From Ignavibacteriales bacterium (GTDB lineage Bacteria; Bacteroidota; Ignavibacteria; T3Sed10-11), in the NCBI GenBank assembly GCA_003560935.1, contig PWJF01000019.1, forward strand, positions 1 to 6,579: a stretch of DNA of 6,579 nucleotides, read 5' to 3'. Of the stretch, positions 1 through 5,206 are shown piece after piece. The notes under the pieces are model-generated. The model searched no databases. It worked only from the letters and a program-made list of their open reading frames with translations, and had not been told where the DNA came from. The translations under genes were made by a program, and so were the position numbers. Position 1 is the first letter of the stretch. Each line of letters starts with the position of its first letter.

Positions 1-2234
1 AATATCATGCACACAAAGAGTTTAACCGTGCACTCGATGAGGTCGCACGTATTCATATGATTGATCCGTCCAACGAGAGCGCCTCTGCTCTTGAGGAACG
101 AATCAGAGCTGATCAGGATAAAGCAATCCGCGAGGCGGAATCGGAACGCGTGCAGCGGCAGCAAGAAGAAGAAAAGCGCCGTAAAGAACATCTCAAAGCA
201 GAGCTGGAACGAATTAAGCGCGAAGGCGAAGAACGAAAACGACAGGAAGAAGAAGCCCGGCTCAAAGCACAGGAAGAGAAAGTACAACAACATTTGAAAC
301 GTGCCAGGAAATTCTGCGATGATGGATATCTTGAAGATGCACTCAGTGAGCTATCATTCGTGGTCGTCATTGATCCGCTAAATGAGGATGTAATAGAACT
401 CGAGCAACGAATCCGCACAATTGAAGAAGAACAGCGGGCAGAAGAGATGGAACGACTGGAGCGTGAAAAACTTCAAAAATCGAAAATTCGAGTGGAAACA
501 TATAAAAAGATACGGAAGCAAATTGAAAATGCACAAGCCTACCTCCGCCAAAATAAATTCTCCGAAGCGATTCGCATTATTTCATCTGCCTACGTGCTCG
601 ATCCGTTAAACGCGGAGCTGCAGAAGTGTGAAGAGGAAATATTTGAAGCCCGCGAGAAATACTTAGAAAATGAGGAAGAAGAACGAAGCATGCAGGAAGA
701 AGAACAGAGCAGGAAACAGGAAGAAGAGATGCGGGAGCTGATAAAATCTGCTCAAGAACGCGCGTTGGCTGGTGAAGGAATACAGACTCGGCAGAAGAAG
801 CATGAGATAGAGGAAAAAATCGCCGGATATCTCGGGAAGGCACGTTCTTATTTGGAGAATGAACAATTCGAAAGCGCACTCGGTGAAATTGCCCTTGCGT
901 TTGTCGTTGACCCGTTCGATAAAAAGATAGCCAAACTCGAACAAGAAATTGTTGACGTACAAAACAAACGGCGGAATAATGCGGTAAAAAAACAAACAAC
1001 CCCATCGCCGCCTCAGAAACGTAACGACAGGGGAAAAGAAACAGATGAAAAAGCGAAGCCGGTAGTTTCAGAAAAAAGTCAATCGGAAGAAGATGCCGAT
1101 AACCGGTCGAAACAAGCAGCAGGTCACATTGCCGAAGCGCGCAGACTCCGAAAAATGAAGGAGTATCATAAAGCCCGGAATGAGTTGACAAAAGCGTTCA
1201 TGCTCGATCCGCTGAACGAAGAAATAAAAATCTTCGAAGAAGAATTGCAGCAGGAATATGCGGCACAGCAGGAGGAAGCAAAGCGGGTAAAAACAACTCG
1301 AGCATATGCAAACAGAGCTAAACAGTATCTTGCGCAAGAAGATTTTGCCAAAGCGCTCGAAGAACTCGAAACAGGATTGAAGTCAAATCCCGATGACTCG
1401 GAATTGTTACAGTTACAACAGAAAATTCGGGAAGCGGAAAAGCGATGGAAGGAAGTCGAGGAATTATGGGAGAAGGTATCATCGATAGATCGTAATGCAA
1501 GAAGTGGACGAGGAAATACGAAAAACCAGTACAAGGAAGCACTGGCAAACTATTATGCAAAACTTGAAGAAACCGATGACAGTGGCAAGAAGCAAACCGT
1601 AGAGAACAAGCGAACCGTAGAGAATAAGACGAACGGTCCAAACGGAAATAGCGGTTCATGGCAGTACGCGAAAAAGAAGGTTGAATCCGATGCTATCGAT
1701 CTTGAGGAAGAAATCCGTAAGGTATATACCTCATGGCGGCAGGAGCAGGAAGAGATAGAACGCGGAGAACGGGAAGCAGCTATACACAATCACATAAAGA
1801 AGGCAAAACAATTCTTAGGAGAAGAAAATTACGACGATGCTCTTGCCGAAGTTGCATATGCGAAAATGATCCAGGACAACCGGAAAGATCTTGAACAACT
1901 CGAAACGGAGATTTGGAAAGTCTGGAATGAAAGCACGAACTCCGTATTAACAAACGATACTGCACATAATGCATCACACACTGATTCCGACGGTATATCC
2001 GGAAAAGAGCGAGACATTTCCTTGCGGATTCATTTACGTGCCGCGGAACAGTTTAGCGATAAGAAAGAGTATACGAAAGCACTCGATGAGATTACAAAAG
2101 CATATATCATCGATCCGTTTAATGAAGAAGTTATCCGCTTGGATGCTCGCATACGTAGTCTACAGGGAAAAGCAAAGGGAGGGAAAAAACTAACAATGGT
2201 ATATCCATCGGCAAAAGCAGTAGGAGGGTATTAA
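1..2234 (+). CDS. TPR-like repeat protein with charged linkers, 5'-partial
   Basis: I do not recognise a named family. The first full codon is at base 3; the frame is open to the window edge and has no ATG, GTG or TTG before the ATG at 57. The 18 codons before that ATG encode the front of a repeat that closely matches the last repeat of the protein, so the true start lies upstream. The visible 743 residues contain eight 37-residue TPR-like units joined by linkers of 23 to 125 residues. The linkers are rich in E, K, R and Q (probably single alpha-helix or coiled coil), apart from two low-complexity, probably disordered stretches near 970-1130 and 1485-1680. There is no visible signal peptide or membrane span, so the product is probably cytoplasmic. 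TPR-type helices usually bind proteins, which suggests a scaffold. It ends in a Gly/Lys-rich tail after the last repeat. A TonB-family gene with the same repeat follows 31 bases later, probably in one operon. Confidence 0.88.
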   Translation, partial: YHAHKEFNRALDEVARIHMIDPSNESASALEERIRADQDKAIREAESERVQRQQEEEKRRKEHLKAELERIKREGEERKRQEEEARLKAQEEKVQQHLKRARKFCDDGYLEDALSELSFVVVIDPLNEDVIELEQRIRTIEEEQRAEEMERLEREKLQKSKIRVETYKKIRKQIENAQAYLRQNKFSEAIRIISSAYVLDPLNAELQKCEEEIFEAREKYLENEEEERSMQEEEQSRKQEEEMRELIKSAQERALAGEGIQTRQKKHEIEEKIAGYLGKARSYLENEQFESALGEIALAFVVDPFDKKIAKLEQEIVDVQNKRRNNAVKKQTTPSPPQKRNDRGKETDEKAKPVVSEKSQSEEDADNRSKQAAGHIAEARRLRKMKEYHKARNELTKAFMLDPLNEEIKIFEEELQQEYAAQQEEAKRVKTTRAYANRAKQYLAQEDFAKALEELETGLKSNPDDSELLQLQQKIREAEKRWKEVEELWEKVSSIDRNARSGRGNTKNQYKEALANYYAKLEETDDSGKKQTVENKRTVENKTNGPNGNSGSWQYAKKKVESDAIDLEEEIRKVYTSWRQEQEEIERGEREAAIHNHIKKAKQFLGEENYDDALAEVAYAKMIQDNRKDLEQLETEIWKVWNESTNSVLTNDTAHNASHTDSDGISGKERDISLRIHLRAAEQFSDKKEYTKALDEITKAYIIDPFNEEVIRLDARIRSLQGKAKGGKKLTMVYPSAKAVGGY
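3..2153 (+). repeat. Eight dispersed 37-residue TPR-like protein repeats
   Basis: The units lie at 3-104 (first three residues cut off), 303-413, 531-641, 840-950, 1137-1247, 1317-1427, 1803-1913 and 2043-2153. Each reads roughly as Ala at position 1, an aromatic or Leu at 4, Tyr/Phe at 10, Ala-Leu at 13-14, a hydrophobic position at 17, Asp-Pro at 24-25, often Asn at 27, and a final amphipathic stretch ending in Leu-Glu...Ile. This matches the second half of helix A, helix B and the Pro of a TPR, plus a capping helix. The sixth unit has Asn-Pro instead of Asp-Pro, and the seventh lacks the Pro. Unlike classical TPR arrays, the units are not contiguous. The DNA has diverged, although units 1 and 8 still share an identical 12-mer (30-41 and 2079-2090). 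Confidence 0.85.
1593..1628 (+). repeat. Tandem 18-bp direct duplication within the long linker
   Basis: Two adjacent 18-base units, 1593-1610 and 1611-1628, differ at only two positions. In frame they encode QTVENK and RTVENK. They lie in the longest, probably disordered linker of the repeat protein, between units six and seven, where an in-frame length change should be well tolerated. The near-identity suggests a fairly recent slippage duplication. Confidence 0.85.
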
Positions 2235-2251
2235 GATAATTTAATTGGTTT

Positions 2252-2257
2252 AAGGGA
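2252..2257 (+). promoter_or_regulatory. Ribosome binding site of the TonB-family gene
   Basis: The purine run AAGGGA lies 8 bases before the ATG at 2266, good Shine-Dalgarno spacing, and supports that start. The 31-base gap after the preceding stop shows no hairpin terminator, which fits cotranscription with the repeat gene. Confidence 0.7.
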
Positions 2258-2265
2258 ACACCTAT

Positions 2266-3528
2266 ATGGCACAATCTAGGCAACCGCTGCATGAGTTAGT
2301 TTCAGCGCATCTTTCCGCAAGCAAGAAAAATATTGATGCCGGAGTTTATTATAAAGCATTGGGGACAATAAAAGATGCGAAATTCACGGATCCGCGAAAT
2401 ATTTACATTATTGCTCTTGAAAAACAGGTAAAGCAGTTAGCTGATTTAAGCAAAATAAACCCAGGTGCGGATGTTCATAAAAATGAAATTCGCGATGCTA
2501 TACCCGAATTAATTCGACGGGCAATCGATGATTCCCGAAAACGTGAAGAATCCTTTGCAGATGCCGATCATACGGATCCCAATAATGGTAAAAACGCTGA
2601 CCCGTATGTACGCGAGCGTGAACTTGCATTGAAGAAGCTCAAAGACCAATTTATTAAAGTTGCCGAAACGTATATAGACCGGGGCGATTATCAAAGTGCG
2701 CTCGATGAAATACGACGCATTTTTATCATCGATCCGGAAAATTCAACAGCAAAAAATCTTGAAACGAGAATCCAATCCCTCGTGAATTCCGGAGGTGACG
2801 AAGTTTCAGAACCAGAACCAACGCCTGTAAAGAAACGGAGGTCGTTTTCTCTCAGGAGATTTGTGCCATTCGCTATTGCAATACTCATTATTGCTAATGT
2901 AATAATTTTTTATATCACATCGATGCTGTCATCTGACGATAATCCCTACACGGGGATTGTTACCGAAACCGACATCCACCGATATGTAGACGACGATGCG
3001 GAAACAAACACACAACCGGGTAATGTTCTTCCCGATGTGGTGATGCGTGAACGCGAGTATATTCACGCATCAAATGAAATCGACGATAATCTAATCGGCG
3101 ATACATCGTATATCGAAGACGGGCTTGCCCATCTTGATGATGATGACGTATACGTGGAGGGTGGCACAATAAGTAATGCAAATACTGCGATATCATCGAC
3201 GATCACTGCTGAAGAGGATAAAGAACCGGATGAAAACCCCAATGCACTTGTACTTGTTGATGAACCCGATGCTATTCTTCGACTCCAGAGACCGGTCTAT
3301 CCCTCTGAAGCACTGGCACAGGGCATCGAAGGAGATGTGGTTGTACGTGTGTTATTCGATACTGCAGGCATCGTAAATGTTTCATTTATCGAGAGCAGCG
3401 ATCACCCGTTATTATCCGATTCAGCACTCGAATCAGCCAGATTGTCCCAATTTTCTCCTGCCGATATGTCAGATCTTCATGGCCCTCAGTGGGTCAGCAT
3501 TCCATATCGATACCGTATAACACGCTGA
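2266..3528 (+). CDS. TonB-family protein with cytoplasmic TPR-like domain
   Basis: The 420-residue protein has four parts. Residues 1-198 are a charged N-terminal region with TPR-like units at 19-55 and 133-169. Residues 199-221 form one hydrophobic membrane span just after a basic stretch (KKRRSFSLRR), which by the positive-inside rule puts the N-terminus in the cytoplasm. Residues 222-335 are an Asp/Glu-rich spacer. Residues about 336-418 are a TonB C-terminal domain, with PVYPSEALAQGIEGDVVVRV, a D-x-x-G turn, an ESSDHPLLSDSALES segment and a closing VSIPYRYRI strand. In known TonB proteins this periplasmic domain contacts the TonB box of outer-membrane transporters, while the membrane span couples to ExbB/ExbD. 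A roughly 200-residue cytoplasmic part is unusual, since E. coli TonB has only a short N-terminal tail. The spacer is acidic rather than the Pro/Lys-rich type of E. coli. The shared repeat and short gap link it to the upstream gene. Transport, signalling or envelope-anchoring roles are all possible. Confidence 0.85.
   Translation: MAQSRQPLHELVSAHLSASKKNIDAGVYYKALGTIKDAKFTDPRNIYIIALEKQVKQLADLSKINPGADVHKNEIRDAIPELIRRAIDDSRKREESFADADHTDPNNGKNADPYVRERELALKKLKDQFIKVAETYIDRGDYQSALDEIRRIFIIDPENSTAKNLETRIQSLVNSGGDEVSEPEPTPVKKRRSFSLRRFVPFAIAILIIANVIIFYITSMLSSDDNPYTGIVTETDIHRYVDDDAETNTQPGNVLPDVVMREREYIHASNEIDDNLIGDTSYIEDGLAHLDDDDVYVEGGTISNANTAISSTITAEEDKEPDENPNALVLVDEPDAILRLQRPVYPSEALAQGIEGDVVVRVLFDTAGIVNVSFIESSDHPLLSDSALESARLSQFSPADMSDLHGPQWVSIPYRYRITR
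2320..2772 (+). repeat. Two TPR-like repeats in the TonB-family protein
   Basis: The units at 2320-2430 and 2662-2772 each encode 37 residues that align without gaps to the repeats of the upstream protein: Ala-Leu at positions 13-14, Asp-Pro at 24-25, Asn at 27 and a closing helix with Leu-Glu. The second unit (DYQSALDEI, then IIDPEN) is almost the same in its core as the last unit of the upstream protein (EYTKALDEI, then IIDPFN). A charged 77-residue linker separates the two. Both lie before the membrane span, so on the cytoplasmic side. Confidence 0.8.
2860..2928 (+). other. Single membrane span of the TonB-family protein
   Basis: Residues 199-221 are hydrophobic and begin RRFVPFAIAIL with the arginines of the basic stretch. 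E. coli TonB begins its span in a similar way (RRFPWP). The span contains no His; its only strongly polar residue in the core is Asn211. Orientation with the N-terminus inside is inferred from the basic residues on the N-terminal side and the acidic ones after the span. Confidence 0.85.
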
Positions 3529-3617
3529 TTTATTGCTATTATCGGATTTATTTATTACCTTTTAATAATTATAACAAATATAAATTATAAACACATTTTT
3601 ACGAGGTGTTGAAGCAT
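3529..3617 (+). promoter_or_regulatory. AT-rich leader, probable rpmE promoter
   Basis: The 89 bases between the TonB-family stop and rpmE are very AT-rich, markedly more so than the flanking genes. TATAAA occurs at 3579-3584 and again at 3586-3591, either of which could serve as a -10 box. The best upstream partner for the first is TTACCT at 3555-3560 with an 18-base gap, which is a weak -35. No strong terminator hairpin is visible for the preceding gene. Base composition and position support a promoter region, but the exact boxes are uncertain. Confidence 0.4.
3603..3608 (+). promoter_or_regulatory. Ribosome binding site deciding the rpmE start
   Basis: GAGGTG lies 9 bases before the ATG at 3618. 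An alternative in-frame GTG at 3606 falls inside this sequence and so cannot use it. The family's usual N-terminus (Met-Lys, then Ile-His-Pro) also begins at 3618. Confidence 0.75.
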
Positions 3618-3860
3618 ATGAAGGAAGGAATTCATCCCGATTATCATCCGACGGTGGTAACATGCGTTTGTGGCAATACATTCACTACCCGTTCAACAGA
3701 AAGCAATCTGAAACTGGAGATTTGCTCGGCATGCCACCCGTTCTTTACGGGTAAGCAGAAACTTGTGGACTCCGCCGGTCGTGTCGAAAAGTTTATGAGG
3801 AAGTACGGCAAGAAGTCGGAGGCAAAAACAGAATCAGCGGATACATCCGCAGCCTCGTAA
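3618..3860 (+). CDS. rpmE: 50S ribosomal protein L31, zinc-binding type
   Basis: The 80-residue protein is L31 of the large ribosomal subunit, which sits at the central protuberance and forms part of a bridge to the 30S subunit. It begins [11 protein letters not shown] and contains the family signatures [13 protein letters not shown] and [14 protein letters not shown]. The four zinc-ligand cysteines, 16, 18, 36 and 39, are all present, so this is the C+ form rather than the zinc-independent paralogue that replaces it under zinc starvation. The last 15 or so residues form a low-complexity Lys/Glu/Ala/Ser tail beyond the E. coli length of 70. The start at 3618 is chosen over the GTG at 3606 because of the Shine-Dalgarno position and family length. 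The gene has its own AT-rich leader and a strong terminator, so it is probably monocistronic. No zinc-repressor operator is recognisable. Confidence 0.97.
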   Translation: MKEGIHPDYHPTVVTCVCGNTFTTRSTESNLKLEICSACHPFFTGKQKLVDSAGRVEKFMRKYGKKSEAKTESADTSAAS

Positions 3861-3877
3861 CAGTATGTCTGTTCTAT

Positions 3878-3914
3878 AAAAAACGGAATGTATCACACTG
3901 CATTCCGTTTTTTT
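3878..3914 (+). terminator. Intrinsic terminator after rpmE
   Basis: The arm CGGAATG (3884-3890) pairs perfectly with CATTCCG (3901-3907) around a 10-base loop, whose outer bases (A3892-T3899 and a T-G wobble) may extend the stem. A run of seven T follows at 3908-3914. The A-run before the left arm can pair with those T residues, so the element may also work on the opposite strand. It begins 18 bases after the rpmE stop. Confidence 0.9.
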
Positions 3915-3970
3915 AGTTATGTACAATACCTGTTTATTCCCCGACCGTATCACCACATCAGGATTTACCT
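3915..3970 (+). promoter_or_regulatory. Short leader of the GlmU-like gene with SD and possible -10
   Basis: After the terminator only 56 bases precede the GlmU-like gene. TACAAT at 3922-3927 resembles a -10 box, but no convincing -35 lies 16-18 bases upstream, where the terminator stem sits. AGGA at 3960-3963, 7 bases before the TTG at 3971, is a plausible Shine-Dalgarno sequence and supports that unusual start. The Shine-Dalgarno call is reasonable; the promoter call is weak. Confidence 0.4.
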
Positions 3971-5206
3971 TTGCATCTTATCATCGTAGAAGATACAGGC
4001 TTTAAAAAACTCCTGCCCCTTACGGCAACAAGGCCAACATTTGACCTTTTATGCGGTACAATTTCACTTGCCGACCGTGTCGAACGCTTCATACCTAGAA
4101 AAAGAGTATCCTATATCATGCGGGATGATTTTCGGACCATATATGCCGATCGTTACCCAATGATGATCCGGGAAAATCCCGACGCTGACGAAGCTCTGTA
4201 TGTTAACAGCAGGGTTGTGTGGGATGAAGTGTTGAATAATTCGATAAGAAAGATCATACGTAAAAGGAACAGTTGCATAGTACGGTCCAGTGACGACTGG
4301 GTGGCTGTGTACCGGACTTCATCAAATAGTTTTTCTCATGAATTATTCGAAACCATACCACTTCGAACACCGGAAGGATTTGCCGAAGAAACGGTACGCG
4401 CCCGTATCATATCATATCCGTGGGATATTATCGATGCCAATGCCGATTGTATAACCACCGATTATATGTACCGGGTAAAACGGATTAAAAACAAAATACA
4501 AGGGAATGTTCATCCACGCGCCTTGTTGACTCAAAAGAAAAATATTCTTATCGGAAAGAAAACCACGATTAACCCGTATGTCGTAATAGATGCATCGAAA
4601 GGGCCGGTTATTATAGAAAATAATGTTACAGTTCAACCACATGTATTTATTCAGGGGCCGGTTTGGATTAATGCCGAAACTATTATAAAATCCGGCGCCA
4701 GGATTTACGGTGGGACATCAATTGGTTTTAACTGTAGAGCAGCAGGAGAGATAACGACGTCGATCATTCATAGTTATTCAAATAAGGGGCACGAAGGTTT
4801 CCTCGGTCATTCATACCTTGGGCAATGGATTAATATTGGTGCCCATACAAACAACAGTAATTTGAAAAATGATTATGGACCGATACGCGTAATGATTAAC
4901 GGCAATCCGGTAGAATCGGGTAAACAATTCTTCGGTATGGTTATGGGGGATCATAGTAGAACAGGTATCAATACAATGATCAATACAGGCACTAACATTG
5001 GCGTGGCGTGCAACATATTTGGTGCGGATTTCCCGCCAAAGTATATCCCTGATTTTTCATGGGGCGGTGCCGCTTTTCTTCGTGAATATCAATTTGAAAA
5101 ATTTCTTCAAAATGCTCATGCAATGACTGCACGACGGGGCGTGACATTATCAGAAGCCGAAATACAATTGTTAAGAAAATTATATGAATCAAGAAAAACG
5201 AAATAA
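3971..5206 (+). CDS. GlmU-like nucleotidyltransferase/acyltransferase with left-handed beta-helix
   Basis: The 411-residue protein resembles the alternative bacterial GlmU family (TIGR03991-like), predicted to make UDP-GlcNAc for cell-wall or envelope glycans by acetylating glucosamine-1-phosphate and uridylylating the product. The N-terminal part (about 1-165) begins MHLIIVEDTG and carries LPLTATRPTFDLLCG (15-29), typical of that family; it lacks the glycine-rich LAAGxGTRM loop of standard GlmU. From about residue 178 to 350 short hexapeptide-like turns (IGKKTTI, VIIENNVTV, IYGGTSIG) indicate a left-handed beta-helix. Within it, KGHEGFLGHSYLG (272-284) and NSNLKNDYG (295-303) are strong family marks. 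The last 60 residues look helical. It starts at TTG with AGGA 7 bases upstream; no in-frame ATG extends it. The 3' end overlaps rsmB by 23 bases, so the two are probably cotranscribed. The exact sugar substrate cannot be read from the sequence. Confidence 0.85.
   Translation: MHLIIVEDTGFKKLLPLTATRPTFDLLCGTISLADRVERFIPRKRVSYIMRDDFRTIYADRYPMMIRENPDADEALYVNSRVVWDEVLNNSIRKIIRKRNSCIVRSSDDWVAVYRTSSNSFSHELFETIPLRTPEGFAEETVRARIISYPWDIIDANADCITTDYMYRVKRIKNKIQGNVHPRALLTQKKNILIGKKTTINPYVVIDASKGPVIIENNVTVQPHVFIQGPVWINAETIIKSGARIYGGTSIGFNCRAAGEITTSIIHSYSNKGHEGFLGHSYLGQWINIGAHTNNSNLKNDYGPIRVMINGNPVESGKQFFGMVMGDHSRTGINTMINTGTNIGVACNIFGADFPPKYIPDFSWGGAAFLREYQFEKFLQNAHAMTARRGVTLSEAEIQLLRKLYESRKTK

Noticed and set aside
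57..59. ATG at 57 as the start of the repeat protein
   Set aside because: The frame is open upstream and encodes the first half of a repeat unit; the Met is internal.
577..1191. 204-codon open frame on the minus strand opposite the repeat gene, and similar shorter ones at 113-418, 663-995, 1068-1337 and 1166-1534
   Set aside because: They are rich in Phe, Leu, Ser and Cys, exactly what the complement of Glu/Lys/Gln codons yields, and the plus-strand frame shows clear protein repeats.
2960..3376. Other-frame open stretches within the TonB-family gene (2960-3196 minus, 3176-3376 plus)
   Set aside because: They have no recognisable motifs or ribosome binding sites and lie fully inside a frame with clear domain content.
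3564..3591. AT-only inverted repeats (TAATTATAA and TTATAAA) as a terminator of the TonB-family gene
   Set aside because: There is no GC in the stem and no following T-run of the right form; low-complexity AT sequence explains it.
3606..3608. GTG as the rpmE start, giving four extra residues
   Set aside because: It lies inside the Shine-Dalgarno sequence of the ATG at 3618, and L31 proteins begin at the later Met.
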